Shown: piece after piece, positions 1 to 8,862 of the stretch | How positions within the stretch are numbered: position 1 is the stretch's first letter | Layout of the letters: every line of letters begins with the position of its first letter | NCBI RefSeq assembly: GCF_003797775.2 | Contig: NZ_CP060725.1 | Span: 3,156,001-3,220,000 of the forward strand | Length of the DNA: 64,000 nucleotides | Source of the DNA: Sphingopyxis sp. OPL5 | Lineage (GTDB): Bacteria > Pseudomonadota > Alphaproteobacteria > Sphingomonadales > Sphingomonadaceae | Direction of reading: 5' to 3' | Translations under genes and position numbers: made by a program | The notes under the pieces: generated by a model | The model's input: only the letters and a program-made list of their open reading frames with translations | Database searches by the model: none | What the model was told of the DNA's origin: nothing

Positions 1-1040
1 TGCCCGCCGACATCGCGCGCTATGGCGTGGCGCGCGAGGCGCTGTTGCTCGACCGCGCCGAACTGCGGCTCGGCGTCAGCGACGCGCGCGGCCTCGTCGA
101 CGGCAACAGCCTGGCGGTGAACGGCACCGCGGTGCCGCTGCAGCCCGGCAAGGGGCTGCTCTCGACCGGCAATTCGGGAACCTTCGCCTTCGTCGACTGG
201 ACCGGCGGCGCGCCGATGAAGGTCGATTACAAGATCGGGGTGCGGGGCTTGGGTGATTTCCGGCTGGTCCCGCGCGGGGTCGATACGCGCTGGACGGTTA
301 AGTCGAGCTGGCCGAACCCCAGCTTCGGCGGCGATTTCCTGCCCGCGACGCGCAGCGTGACGGGGAACGGCTTCACCGCGACCTATGCGATCCCGAACCT
401 CGCGCTCGGACAGGCGCAGGTGCTGACCGGCGACCTGTCGGCGCCGGAGGTGAGTTATGGCGGCGGGCGCGACCAATATGTCGAAACCGCCGCGGTCGAA
501 GCCGTCGCGGCGGCCGCCGACGGCGCGAGCGAGGCGTCGGGCGGTACCGCCAAGGCGATCGCGATCAGCCTGATCGAGCCGGTCGACCTCTACAGCCAGG
601 TCGATCGCAGCATCAAATATGGTTTCCTGTTCATCGGCTTCACCTTCGTCGCCTTCCTGATGTTCGATGTCATCGCCGGTGCGCGCGTCGCGGCGGCCGA
701 ATATCTGCTGACCGGTGTGGCGCTCGTGCTGTTCTTCGTGCTGCTGCTCGCCTTCGCCGAGGTGATCGGTTTCCTGTTCGCCTATCTGCTCGCGGCGGGC
801 GCGATCATCGGCTTGCTCGCGGCGTATAGTGCGGCGGTGCTCAAGAGCTGGAAACGCGCGCGGTTCCTCGCGGCGATGCTGCTCGGGCTTTATGCGCTGC
901 TCTATGTGCTGCTCAACCTCGAGGCCTATTCGCTGCTGATCGGGTCGGTGCTGATGTTCTTCGCGCTCGCGGGCGTGATGTACATGACGCGGAATATCGA
1001 CTGGGGCGGGGTCGGGAAGAAGAGCGAGGTGGCGGCCTAA
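1..1040 (+). CDS. creD: Cell-envelope integrity protein CreD, C-terminal part (5' truncated by window edge)
   Basis: The reading frame is open from the first bases of the window, so the N-terminus lies upstream; the GTG at 27 is internal and not a credible start. The visible part has about 190 residues of a periplasmic-type beta-rich region and then a C-terminal half with about five or six hydrophobic segments, starting after DLYSQVDRSIKYGFLFIGF. That motif and layout are typical of the CreD/Cet inner-membrane family, linked to envelope stress and colicin tolerance in enterobacteria. The target in this organism is unknown. No creBC two-component genes are visible. The stop codon is followed at once by a dispersed inverted repeat. 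Confidence 0.85.
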   Translation, partial: PADIARYGVAREALLLDRAELRLGVSDARGLVDGNSLAVNGTAVPLQPGKGLLSTGNSGTFAFVDWTGGAPMKVDYKIGVRGLGDFRLVPRGVDTRWTVKSSWPNPSFGGDFLPATRSVTGNGFTATYAIPNLALGQAQVLTGDLSAPEVSYGGGRDQYVETAAVEAVAAAADGASEASGGTAKAIAISLIEPVDLYSQVDRSIKYGFLFIGFTFVAFLMFDVIAGARVAAAEYLLTGVALVLFFVLLLAFAEVIGFLFAYLLAAGAIIGLLAAYSAAVLKSWKRARFLAAMLLGLYALLYVLLNLEAYSLLIGSVLMFFALAGVMYMTRNIDWGGVGKKSEVAA

Positions 1041-1042
1041 AC

Positions 1043-1129
1043 CTCGTCATTGCGAGCGAAGCGAAGCAATCCAGGGCGGTTTACGCGAGCTCTGGATTGC
1101 CGCGTCGCTTCGCTCCTCGCAATGACGAG
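1043..1129. repeat. Dispersed imperfect palindrome, copy 1 (REP-like)
   Basis: Outer arms CTCGTCATTGCGAG and CTCGCAATGACGAG are perfect inverted copies; inner arms contain CAATCCAG and CTGGATTG. The element fills the space between the convergent creD and lldD genes. Related copies are at 2301-2396, 29090-29180 and 41274-41365. It could act as a bidirectional terminator or mRNA-stabilising hairpin. Confidence 0.8.
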
Positions 1130-1134
1130 CCGGG

Positions 1135-2283
1135 TTACCGCCAGCGCAGGTTGTCGCGTGACAGGTCCGCGAGGCTCTTCGCCCCCATTAGCTTCATCCC
1201 GCGCTCCATCTCGGCGCGGAGCAGGGCGATCGCGCGGCTCACGCCGTCCTCACCCGCCGCCGCCAGCGCGTAGAGATAAAGCCGCCCGCCCGAGCAGGCC
1301 TTCGCGCCGACCGACAGCGCCTTCAGCACATGCGTCCCGCGCGTGATGCCGCCGTCGCAGATCACCTCGATCCTGTCGCCGACCGCGTCGACGATCTCGG
1401 CGAGCGCGTCGAAGGGTGCGCGGCTGCCGTCGAGCTGGCGCCCGCCATGGTTCGACACCATGATCGCACTCGCGCCGATGTCGACCGCGCGGCGCGCATC
1501 CTCTACCGCGACGATGCCCTTCAAACAGAAGGGGCCGTCCCATTGTTTGCGGATCGCCTCGGCGCGCTTCCAGTCGAGGCTCTGGTCGAGCATCGAGGTG
1601 AAATATTCGGCGACCGATTTGGGCACGCTCGACCCTTCGGAGACATGCGTCGCGAGGTTGGGCAGGCTGAATTTCTCGCGCAGCACATAGTTGAGGCCCC
1701 AGCCGGGCTTGATCGCATAGCTGAGCATGTTGCCCGGCGTGAAGCGCGGCGGCGAGGTGAAGCCCGAGCGCAGGCAGCGTTCGCGGTTGCCCCCGACGAT
1801 CGTGTCGACGGTGAGCGCGACGGCGTCGAACTTCGCGGCGCGCGCCGCGTCGAGCATCGCGGTGTTGAGGCCTTCGTCATGGTGGACGTAGAGCTGGAAC
1901 AGCTTGGGGCCGTCGGTGAGCGCGCCCGCTTCGGCGAGGCTGATCGTCGCGAGGCTCGAGATGCCGGCAACGGTGCCGGCGTTCGCCGCGGCGCGCAGCA
2001 CCGCCCGCTCGCCCTGCCAGTGGAAGAGGCGCTGGAGCGCGGTCGGCGAGAGGAAGAGCGGCATCGCCATCTCGCGCCCGAACAGGGTGGTGCGCATGTC
2101 GACGCTCTCCACCCCTGCGAGGACGCGGGGGATGAGGTCACAATCGTCGAAGGCGGCGCGGTTGCGGCGGCGGGTGACCTCGTCGTCGGCGGCGCCGTCG
2201 ATATAGTCGAACACCGGCCAGGGCAGGCGCCGCTTCGCGAGGGCGCGGAAATCGTCGATATTGTGGCAGTCGGTGAGTTTCAT
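1135..2283 (-). CDS. lldD: FMN-dependent alpha-hydroxy-acid dehydrogenase, probable L-lactate dehydrogenase
   Basis: This 382-residue protein belongs to the FMN-dependent alpha-hydroxy-acid oxidase/dehydrogenase family. Visible hallmarks are the N-terminal DYIDGAADDE segment, K255 in FCLKGIV (FMN phosphate region), and SNHGGRQLDG with catalytic H279 and R282. It likely oxidises L-lactate to pyruvate at the membrane and passes electrons to quinone. Other 2-hydroxy acids (glycolate, mandelate) remain possible. The frame is open further upstream, but only the ATG at 2283 gives the normal family N-terminus (MKLTDCHNIDDFR). The gene stands alone between two dispersed repeats, and no lldP permease or lldR regulator is adjacent. 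Confidence 0.85.
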   Translation of the reverse strand: MKLTDCHNIDDFRALAKRRLPWPVFDYIDGAADDEVTRRRNRAAFDDCDLIPRVLAGVESVDMRTTLFGREMAMPLFLSPTALQRLFHWQGERAVLRAAANAGTVAGISSLATISLAEAGALTDGPKLFQLYVHHDEGLNTAMLDAARAAKFDAVALTVDTIVGGNRERCLRSGFTSPPRFTPGNMLSYAIKPGWGLNYVLREKFSLPNLATHVSEGSSVPKSVAEYFTSMLDQSLDWKRAEAIRKQWDGPFCLKGIVAVEDARRAVDIGASAIMVSNHGGRQLDGSRAPFDALAEIVDAVGDRIEVICDGGITRGTHVLKALSVGAKACSGGRLYLYALAAAGEDGVSRAIALLRAEMERGMKLMGAKSLADLSRDNLRWR

Positions 2284-2300
2284 TGGGGCCCCGCTTTTTT

Positions 2301-2396
2301 TGTCATTGCGAGCGTAGCGAAGCAATCTCCAGCCCTCAATGTCGCGCAAGGCCGGGGACTGGGGATTGCCGCGTCGCTTCGCTCCTCGCAATGACA
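2301..2396. repeat. Dispersed imperfect palindrome, copy 2 (REP-like)
   Basis: Outer arms TGTCATTGCGAG and CTCGCAATGACA pair, with the same inner motif as copy 1 (GCGAAGCAATC... and GATTGCCGCGTCGCTTCGCTCC). It lies between the FAD oxidase stop and the lldD start, so lldD has a copy on each side. Confidence 0.75.
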
Positions 2397-2401
2397 AGGA
2401 A

Positions 2402-3658
2402 TTAGAAAACCGTCCGCGCCGCGACGGTGCCCTTGCTGGCGAAGCTGAAGCGCGGTTCGACGGGCAGGTTTTCGTCGAGGATATGCGCGGCGACGCGCTT
2501 GCCCACCGCGGGGCCGTTCTTGAAGCCGTGACCCGAGCCGCCGCCGACAAGCCAGACATGCGGCTGGCCGGGGAAGCGGTCGATCAGATAGTCGCCGTTC
2601 GAACTGTTCTCATATTGGCAGACGCGCCCGCCGATCAGCGGCGCGGTCGCGAGGCCGGGAAAGCGGCGCGCGACATAGGCGCGCGCCTCGGCGATGCCCG
2701 CGGGGGTGAGGGCGCGCTCCTGCGTGTCGGGGTCGACCACCGGACCATGCACGTCGATCGCGATCTTGAACCCCGCGCCTTCGAGGTCGGGGATGCCATA
2801 GACGATACGGCCGTTGTTGAAATCGGCCCACACCGGCAGGTTCGGCGGGGCGAAGCGGGTGTCGCCCTGCGGTGCGCCGAAATGATAGACCTCCTGCCGC
2901 GTTGCGACGATCTTGCCCATCAGATGCTGGGGGAAGATTTCGGCGAGCCAGGGTCCGCAGGCATAGACGAGATGGTCGGCGGTGCCGCCGTCGGGCAGCG
3001 TGTGGCGCTGGATCTTCTTCGACAAGAGCGGCGCGGGCATGACCACGGGCTCGACCGTAATCTGTGCGTCGGCGATCACTTCCTGCACGCCGCGTGCGGC
3101 GATCAGCGCGCCGGTTTCGGTTTCGAGGATGCCGGTTTCGCCCTGGTAGAACTGGATCTGGCGATATTTATTCTGGAGCCAGCTTACGTCGCCCTGTTCG
3201 TGGCCGATGCGGTTCGCCTGGAGCCAGGCGAGCGACTGCGCGGTATAGGCGTCGCCCTGCGGCGCGAACCAGAGCACGCCGGTGTTGTGGAAGATCGGCG
3301 CGCTCGCGCTGTCGGACAGCTCTTTCCAATAGGGCAGGGATTCGCGCGCCATCTCGGAATAGATGGTGTCGGCGCCATAGCCCATGCGGATGACGCGGCT
3401 TTCGCCAGCCGACGAGGCGCGCGCATTGGCGGCGCCATAGGCGTCGAACAGACGCACCGATTTGCCCGCGCGCAGCAGGTGCCAGGCGGTCCAGGCGCCG
3501 AACACCCCGGCACCGATCACCGCGACATCGACATGCTGGACGGTCGGTTTGGCGTCCTTTCGCTTTTTCGAACGGCGCTCCTTGCGCTCGGCCGCCGCGA
3601 CGGCGGTCGCCACGGGGAGCGCGGCGAGACCGGTGAGGAGGGCGCGGCGCGTCGTCAT
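2402..3658 (-). CDS. FAD-dependent oxidoreductase, sarcosine oxidase/SolA-like, Tat-exported
   Basis: This 418-residue protein begins with a twin-arginine leader (TTRRALLTG, then a hydrophobic stretch ending in VAAA). After a basic linker comes the Rossmann FAD motif GAGVFGAWTAWHLLRAG near residue 50. The C-terminal motif WLVGGGSGHGFKNGP is characteristic of monomeric sarcosine oxidase and N-methyltryptophan oxidase relatives, so it probably oxidises a secondary amine in the periplasm with FAD. The substrate is unknown. The start at 3658 overlaps the stop of the upstream isomerase gene in an ATGA, so the two are likely co-translated. A longer in-frame start upstream lies inside that gene and would hide the Tat signal. 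Confidence 0.8.
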   Translation of the reverse strand: MTTRRALLTGLAALPVATAVAAAERKERRSKKRKDAKPTVQHVDVAVIGAGVFGAWTAWHLLRAGKSVRLFDAYGAANARASSAGESRVIRMGYGADTIYSEMARESLPYWKELSDSASAPIFHNTGVLWFAPQGDAYTAQSLAWLQANRIGHEQGDVSWLQNKYRQIQFYQGETGILETETGALIAARGVQEVIADAQITVEPVVMPAPLLSKKIQRHTLPDGGTADHLVYACGPWLAEIFPQHLMGKIVATRQEVYHFGAPQGDTRFAPPNLPVWADFNNGRIVYGIPDLEGAGFKIAIDVHGPVVDPDTQERALTPAGIAEARAYVARRFPGLATAPLIGGRVCQYENSSNGDYLIDRFPGQPHVWLVGGGSGHGFKNGPAVGKRVAAHILDENLPVEPRFSFASKGTVAARTVF

Positions 3659-4473
3659 CGCGTCGCCCAGGCGATCAGCGCGCGGCCGGCGCCGCCGAGT
3701 GTCGCCAGATCGGCGATGTCGTCGAGCAACCAGCATTCGCCGGGCTGCCATCGACCGGCGCCCACCGTGCCGCCGCCGTCGATCGGGATGAACCAGATAG
3801 GGCCATGGGCGCCGAGTTGGGGCAGCGCGCCGAAATCCTCGCTATGCGCATCGATCAGCACGAACTTCGGGCCGTCGACGAGGCGGTCGATGCCGACCGC
3901 GATTGGCGTGCGCAGGTTCGCGGTGAGATAGGGACCGGCTTCGGCACAGGCCATCGCTTCGTCGAGATGCAGGTCGCGCGGGCGGCCATAGTCGTAGAGG
4001 CGGTAGGTAATGTCGGCATATTGCTGCACCTCGATCAGCGTCAGCCCGCCGCCGATCGCGTGGATCGTGCCGGGGGTGACGTGGAAATGATCGCCCGGCG
4101 CGATGGCTTTCCAGTCGATGAGGTCTTCGATGCTGCCGTCGAGCGCGGCAGCGCGGAGCCGATCGGGTGACACACGCTGTTCGAGGCCGAGGCCGATCAC
4201 CGCGTCATCCTCGGCGTCGAGGATCACCCACGCCTCCTCCTTGCCCTGCCGCGCGCCGGCGGCGCGTGCTTGCGCGTCGTCGGGGTGGACCTGCACCGAC
4301 AGCGCTTCGGAGGTGAAGAGATATTTGACGAGCAGCGCGGGTTCGGGCGAGCCCGCGGGCAGTTCGAACCAGATTTCGCCGATCCGCTCGCCGCCTGCAT
4401 CGAACAGCGGGCCGATGTCGTCGCGGCCCCATGGCTTGGCGACGCGGCGCGGGATCAGGCGGGTCGCTGGCAC
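3655..4473 (-). CDS. manA: Class I mannose-6-phosphate isomerase-like protein
   Basis: This 272-residue cupin protein resembles the short class I phosphomannose isomerases. These interconvert mannose-6-phosphate and fructose-6-phosphate and supply mannose for sugar nucleotides or mannose catabolism. Visible metal-site elements are VQVHPDD (Q61, H63), the GKEEAW segment (K78, E79) and PGTIHAIGGG. It is shorter than the E. coli enzyme because the extra helical domain is missing, as in bacterial short forms. It heads the two-gene unit with the Tat FAD oxidase. The pairing suggests no obvious pathway, so the gene symbol is family-level. Confidence 0.8.
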   Translation of the reverse strand: MPATRLIPRRVAKPWGRDDIGPLFDAGGERIGEIWFELPAGSPEPALLVKYLFTSEALSVQVHPDDAQARAAGARQGKEEAWVILDAEDDAVIGLGLEQRVSPDRLRAAALDGSIEDLIDWKAIAPGDHFHVTPGTIHAIGGGLTLIEVQQYADITYRLYDYGRPRDLHLDEAMACAEAGPYLTANLRTPIAVGIDRLVDGPKFVLIDAHSEDFGALPQLGAHGPIWFIPIDGGGTVGAGRWQPGECWLLDDIADLATLGGAGRALIAWATR

Positions 4474-4477
4474 GCCG

Positions 4478-6124
4478 TCAGTTGCCCTTCTTGTAATAAC
4501 GATAGCCGCCGATCCAGGTTTCGAGCGGCGTCATGCGGCGGATCTCGTCGGGGCTGGCGAGCATCGGGTCGCTGTCGACGATCAGGAAGTCGGCGCGCAT
4601 GCCGGGCATCAGCGTGCCGATGCGGTCCTCGGCAAAGCCCGCATAAGCGGCAGTGCGGGTGAAGCCGTCGAGCGCGGTTTCGCGGTTGACCGCTTCCTCG
4701 GGGCGCCAGCCGCCGAAGGGCTGGCCGCTCGCGTCGGTGCGCGAGATCGCGGCGGCGATGCCGGGGAAGGGGTTGGCGCTTTCGACAGGGACGTCCGACC
4801 CGAAAGCGAGGCGGGCGCCCGCGGTCTGCAGGCTGCGCCAGGCATAGGCGCCCTTCAGCCGGTCGGGACCGAGCCGCGCCTCGGCCATCAGCCGGTCGCT
4901 GGTCTGGTGGACCGGCTGCATCGAGGCGATGACCTTCAATTGCGCGAAGCGCGGAATGTCGATCGGGTCGATGATCTGCGCATGTTCGATGCGCCAGCGC
5001 CGCTCGCCGGGCAGATCGGCGTTGAGGTCGGCGATCGCGTCGAGCGCTTCGGCATTGGCGGCATCGCCGATCGCGTGGATCGCGACCTGGAACTTGTCCA
5101 TCGAGGCGCGCACCATCTTGTTGCGGAGCTGCGCCGGGGTGAGCAACGGCAGGCCCTTCTGCCCCGGCGCGTCGCTATAGGGTTGTTTCAGCCAGGCGCC
5201 GCGCGAGCCGAGCGCGCCGTCGAGATAGAGCTTCACCCCGACCATGCGCAGCCGGTCGTCATAGAGCCAGGGCGTCGGTTCGCCGCCGGCGATCAGCGTC
5301 ATATTGTCGATGTCGCCGCCATAGCTCATGATCCGCACCGCGAGCTGTTTCTTGTCGCCGGCACGGCGATAGGCTTGCCATTCCTCGATCGTCGTGCCCA
5401 TGTCGGCGATCGCGGTGATCCCCTGTTCGAGCAATTTCTGCTGCGCGAGATAGAGTGCGCGGTCGACGTCGCGGGCCAGCGGTTTCGGCTTGGCATTGTC
5501 GACCAGCGCCATCGCGGCGTCGACGAAGACCCCGCTGGGCTTGCCGCCCTCCATCTCGATGCGGCCGCCCGCGGGCGATTTGCTGGTCGCGGTGATCTTC
5601 GCCGCGTTCATCGCGGCGGTGTTGGCCCAACCGGCATGGCCGTCGACACGCGAAAGCCAGACCGCGCGGTCGGGCACCGCGGCGTCGAGGTCGGCGGCGG
5701 TCGGGAAGCGCCCGAGGCCCCATTTCTCCTGATTCCACCCCGATCCGATGATCCACGGCATTTCGGGATTGTCGGCGGCATATTTGCGGATCGCCGCCTG
5801 CGCCTCGGCGAGCGATTTCGTCTCGCTGAGGTCGAGCAGCATCAGCTGGAACCCCATGCCGATGACATGGCCGTGCGCGTCGATCAGCCCGGGGATCAGC
5901 GTTTTGCCCTTGCCGTCTTCCTTGAAATCGGGGCGTTCGGGGCGCTTGTCCTTGCGGTCGAGCAGCTGCTTGACCTTGCCTTGGCTGTCGATGACGAGCC
6001 CGGTGAACCGGACGAGCTTGCCGTCCTTGTCGAGCGTGATGCCGTTGACATTGTCGACCAGCGTATCGGCGTGGGCGGGGGCGGTGAGGAGGAGGGCGAG
6101 CGATGCGAGGAGGAGGCGCTTCAT
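4478..6124 (-). CDS. Secreted amidohydrolase, YtcJ-like
   Basis: This 548-residue metallo-hydrolase has a Sec signal peptide (MKRLLLASLALLLTAPAHA). The metal-binding LIDAHGHVIG lies near residue 80. Later come HAIGDAANAEALDAI and EHAQI (histidine ligands) and FGSDVPVESANPFPGI with the catalytic aspartate. The layout matches the YtcJ/AepA-type amidohydrolase_3 family, whose members cleave N-acyl or cyclic amides. The substrate is not predictable. The ATG at 6124 sits in an ATGA overlap with the stop of the upstream dehydrogenase gene; this and the signal peptide fix the start, although the frame is open for another 450 bp. Confidence 0.85.
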   Translation of the reverse strand: MKRLLLASLALLLTAPAHADTLVDNVNGITLDKDGKLVRFTGLVIDSQGKVKQLLDRKDKRPERPDFKEDGKGKTLIPGLIDAHGHVIGMGFQLMLLDLSETKSLAEAQAAIRKYAADNPEMPWIIGSGWNQEKWGLGRFPTAADLDAAVPDRAVWLSRVDGHAGWANTAAMNAAKITATSKSPAGGRIEMEGGKPSGVFVDAAMALVDNAKPKPLARDVDRALYLAQQKLLEQGITAIADMGTTIEEWQAYRRAGDKKQLAVRIMSYGGDIDNMTLIAGGEPTPWLYDDRLRMVGVKLYLDGALGSRGAWLKQPYSDAPGQKGLPLLTPAQLRNKMVRASMDKFQVAIHAIGDAANAEALDAIADLNADLPGERRWRIEHAQIIDPIDIPRFAQLKVIASMQPVHQTSDRLMAEARLGPDRLKGAYAWRSLQTAGARLAFGSDVPVESANPFPGIAAAISRTDASGQPFGGWRPEEAVNRETALDGFTRTAAYAGFAEDRIGTLMPGMRADFLIVDSDPMLASPDEIRRMTPLETWIGGYRYYKKGN

Positions 6125-6999
6125 TTCGGCAGCCTCGTCACGAGCGAACTGGTATCGCGGCGGCCGTTGCCCGCCTTTTGGACATCGGCGTAAAATTGGT
6201 CGACGATCGCTGCGACCGGGATCGTCGCGCCGTTCGAGCGTGCTTCCTCGAGCGCCAGCCCCAGATCCTTGCGCATCCAGTCGACGGCGAAGCCGAAGTC
6301 GAATTCGTCCTTCGCCATCGTGCCCCAGCGGTTGAGCATCTGCCAGCTCGCCGCGGCGCCGCCCGACACCGCCTCGAACACCTTGTCGGTGTCGAGCCGC
6401 GAGGCTTGTGCAAAGCGCAAGGCTTCGGACACGCCCTGCAGCGCGCCGGCGATCGCGATCTGGTTGACCATCTTGGTCGTCTGCCCCGCGCCGGGGCCGC
6501 CGATATGGACCATGCGCGCGGCATAAGCCTGCATGATCGGCGCCGCGGCCTCGAACGCCGCCTTCCTGCCGCCGCACATGATCGACAGCGTGCCGTTTTG
6601 CGCGCCGGCTTCACCGCCCGAGACCGGCGCGTCGACGACGAGCAGACCGGGTTCCTCGGCCTCGACCGACAATTGCCGCGCTATGCGGGCGGAGACGGTG
6701 GTGTGGTCGATGAACAGCGCCCCGCGCCGCATCGCGCGGAAGGCGCCGTCGCGGCCGAGCGTCACCTGCGCCAGATCGTCGTCGTTGCCGACGCAGGTCA
6801 GCACGACGTCGGCGCCTTCGGCCGCCTCGGCGGGGGTCGCCGCCGCGGCGCCGCCATATAGCGCGACCCAGGCGTCGGCCTTGGCGCGGGTGCGGTTGTA
6901 GACGGTGAGGGCGTGGCCGGCTTTCGCCAGATGGCCCGCCATCGGTCCGCCCATGACGCCGGTCCCGATGAAGCTGATGCGCAATGTTTCTTCGCTCAT
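6121..6999 (-). CDS. NAD(P)-dependent 3-hydroxyisobutyrate dehydrogenase-family oxidoreductase
   Basis: This 292-residue protein has the N-terminal dinucleotide motif FIGTGVMGGPMAGHLAKAGH (about residues 10-30). It also has DAPVSGGEAGAQNGTLSIMCGG (substrate loop), GPGAGQTTKMVNQ with the catalytic Lys, and the helical C-terminal dimerisation domain. This is the beta-hydroxyacid dehydrogenase family (MmsB, GarR, GlxR). It could oxidise 3-hydroxyisobutyrate in valine breakdown or reduce tartronate semialdehyde. No other valine-pathway genes are nearby, so the substrate stays open. It is first in a two-gene unit with the secreted amidohydrolase. Confidence 0.88.
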   Translation of the reverse strand: MSEETLRISFIGTGVMGGPMAGHLAKAGHALTVYNRTRAKADAWVALYGGAAAATPAEAAEGADVVLTCVGNDDDLAQVTLGRDGAFRAMRRGALFIDHTTVSARIARQLSVEAEEPGLLVVDAPVSGGEAGAQNGTLSIMCGGRKAAFEAAAPIMQAYAARMVHIGGPGAGQTTKMVNQIAIAGALQGVSEALRFAQASRLDTDKVFEAVSGGAAASWQMLNRWGTMAKDEFDFGFAVDWMRKDLGLALEEARSNGATIPVAAIVDQFYADVQKAGNGRRDTSSLVTRLPK

Positions 7000-7059
7000 G
7001 GGGTGGGGTCATAACGGCGGTTTGCGCGGCGCGCCAGATAGGCTAGGGCCAGCCGCGTT

Positions 7060-8310
7060 ATGACAGAGCAACTCACCCTGACCTCCGCCGCCGATTATCC
7101 GGCGATCACATTGGACGATGTGCGCGCGGCGGCGGGACGAATTAACGGCGCGGTGGTGCGCACGCCGACGCTTCATTCGCAGACGCTGTCCGAAATGGTC
7201 GGCGCCGAGGTGTGGCTGAAGTTCGAAAATCTGCAGTTCACCGCGGCGTATAAAGAGCGCGGGGCGCTCAACGCGCTGCTGCTGCTCGACGACGAGCAGC
7301 GCGCGCGCGGCGTGATCGCGGCGTCGGCGGGCAATCATGCCCAGGGTCTGGCCTATCATGGCAAGCGCCTCGGTGTGCCGGTGACGATCGTGATGCCGAG
7401 CACGACGCCGCAGGTGAAAGTGTCGCAGACCGCGAGCCACGGCGCGACGATCGTCCTCCATGGCGAGAAGTTCGACGACGCCTATGCTTATGCGCGCGAA
7501 CTGGAAATCGAACGCGGGCTGACCTTCGTCCATCCCTTCGACCATCCGCATGTCGCGGCGGGGCAAGGGACGGTGGCGCTCGAAATGCTCGAGGATGTCC
7601 CCGAACTCGACACGCTGATCGTGCCGATCGGCGGCGGCGGGCTGCTCGCGGGCATGGGCACCGCGGCGCGCGGGATCAAGAACGACATGCGCCTGGTGGG
7701 CGTGCAGGCCGAGCTTTATCCGTCGATGTACGCCGAGCTGAACGGCGTCGACATGGCGTGCGAGGGCGACACGTTGGCCGAGGGGATCGCGGTGAAGGAG
7801 CCGGGGTCGTACACGCGCAAGCTCGTCGCGCAGCTCAACGACGATATCGTGCTGGTGGCGGAACGCCATCTGGAGCGCGCGGTGAGCTTGCTGCTCCAGA
7901 TCGAAAAGACCGTGGTTGAGGGCGCGGGCGCGGCGGGGCTCGCGGCGATGCTCGCGCATCCCGAGGAGTTCAAGGGCCGCAAGGTTGGCCTCGTGCTGAC
8001 CGGCGGCAATATCGACACGCGGCTGCTCGCCAATGTGCTGCTGCGCGATCTCGCGCGCTCGGGGCGGATCGCGCGGCTGCGCATTCGCTTGCAGGACCGT
8101 CCGGGCGCGCTGTTCAAGGTGATGAAGCTGTTCGACGAGAAGCAGGTCAACATCATCGAAATCTATCACCAGCGCATCTTTACCACCTTGCCGGCGAAGG
8201 GCCTGATCACCGACATCGAATGCGAAGCACGCGACCGCGAGCATCTCGACAGCCTGGTGACCGCGCTCCGCGATGCGGGCTATATGGTGACGACGGTCGA
8301 GCTGGCGTAA
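7060..8310 (+). CDS. ilvA: Threonine ammonia-lyase (threonine dehydratase) with C-terminal ACT domain
   Basis: This 416-residue PLP enzyme converts L-threonine to 2-oxobutyrate and ammonia, the first step to isoleucine. The PLP lysine is in FTAAYKERGALNAL (about residue 64), the phosphate-binding glycine loop is IGGGGLLAG (about residue 195), and SAGNHAQG holds the cofactor Asn. The last 80 residues (RLRIRLQDRPGALFKVMKLF) form one ACT-like domain, typical of the 400-420-residue class, which is often called TdcB-like or IlvA short form. It may also deaminate serine. It diverges from the minus-strand dehydrogenase, with about 60 bp between the starts. Confidence 0.9.
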   Translation: MTEQLTLTSAADYPAITLDDVRAAAGRINGAVVRTPTLHSQTLSEMVGAEVWLKFENLQFTAAYKERGALNALLLLDDEQRARGVIAASAGNHAQGLAYHGKRLGVPVTIVMPSTTPQVKVSQTASHGATIVLHGEKFDDAYAYARELEIERGLTFVHPFDHPHVAAGQGTVALEMLEDVPELDTLIVPIGGGGLLAGMGTAARGIKNDMRLVGVQAELYPSMYAELNGVDMACEGDTLAEGIAVKEPGSYTRKLVAQLNDDIVLVAERHLERAVSLLLQIEKTVVEGAGAAGLAAMLAHPEEFKGRKVGLVLTGGNIDTRLLANVLLRDLARSGRIARLRIRLQDRPGALFKVMKLFDEKQVNIIEIYHQRIFTTLPAKGLITDIECEARDREHLDSLVTALRDAGYMVTTVELA

Positions 8311-8319
8311 GCTTCGACG

Positions 8320-8446
8320 CCCTCTCCTTCAGGGGAGGGCAGCGAGACTTACGAACTTGTTCGTTAGTCGCAGCGGGTGGGGGCCATCGGCCTTGCACAA
8401 GGTTGCGAGTCCCCACCCCAACCCCTCCCCTAAAGGGGAGGGGCTT
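8320..8446. repeat. Intergenic inverted-repeat element of the CCCTCCCC...GGGGAGGG type
   Basis: The left end has CCCTCTCC-TTCA-GGGGAGGG and the right end CCCCTCCCC-TAAA-GGGGAGGGG, each a strong hairpin, with CGGGTGGGG / CCCCACCC arms inside. Such composite elements are common between genes of sphingomonads and could end transcription of the threonine ammonia-lyase gene. It is unrelated in sequence to the TCATTGCGAG family. Confidence 0.7.
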
Positions 8447-8460
8447 GCTATGCTCTACCC

Positions 8461-8862
8461 ATGAAATCCTTCACCCTCTCCCTCACCGCCACCCCCGACA
8501 GCATCGACGAGCTCGGCCATGTCAACAATGCCGTCTGGGTCCAGTGGATCCAGCAGGTCGCGACCGGCCATTGGGACGCCGCGGCGCCGCCATCGCATAA
8601 GGACGCCTATATCTGGGTCGTGGTGCGCCACGAGATCGATTACCTCCGCGCGCTCGGCCCCGGCGAGACGGTGACCGCGCGGACGTGGGTCGCCGACAAG
8701 CCGCAGGGGGCGAAGTTCGACCGCTTCATGGAATTCACCGGCGCCGACGGCAAAGTCCATGTCCGCGCGCGCACCGTGTGGGCGCTGCTCGACAAGGCAA
8801 GCGGCCGACCGCTGCGCGTGACGGCGGAGGTGGTGGCGCCGTTCCTCGGTCCGGAAGCGTGA
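8461..8862 (+). CDS. Acyl-CoA thioesterase, hotdog fold (YbgC/FadM type)
   Basis: This 133-residue single-domain hotdog protein has the family's DELGHVNNAVWVQW near residues 19-32. The Asp (DELGHVNN) corresponds to the catalytic Asp of 4-hydroxybenzoyl-CoA thioesterases. It probably hydrolyses short or medium acyl-CoAs in the cytoplasm. Its stop overlaps the GTG start of the downstream GNAT gene (GTGA), so the two genes form a small operon. The acyl chain specificity cannot be read from the sequence. Confidence 0.8.
   Translation: MKSFTLSLTATPDSIDELGHVNNAVWVQWIQQVATGHWDAAAPPSHKDAYIWVVVRHEIDYLRALGPGETVTARTWVADKPQGAKFDRFMEFTGADGKVHVRARTVWALLDKASGRPLRVTAEVVAPFLGPEA

Noticed and set aside
4103-6193. 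Very long open frame opposite the amidohydrolase
   Set aside because: It is the antisense shadow of the amidohydrolase and its neighbours, a common effect of high-GC third positions; the protein is arginine/alanine-rich and has no family features.
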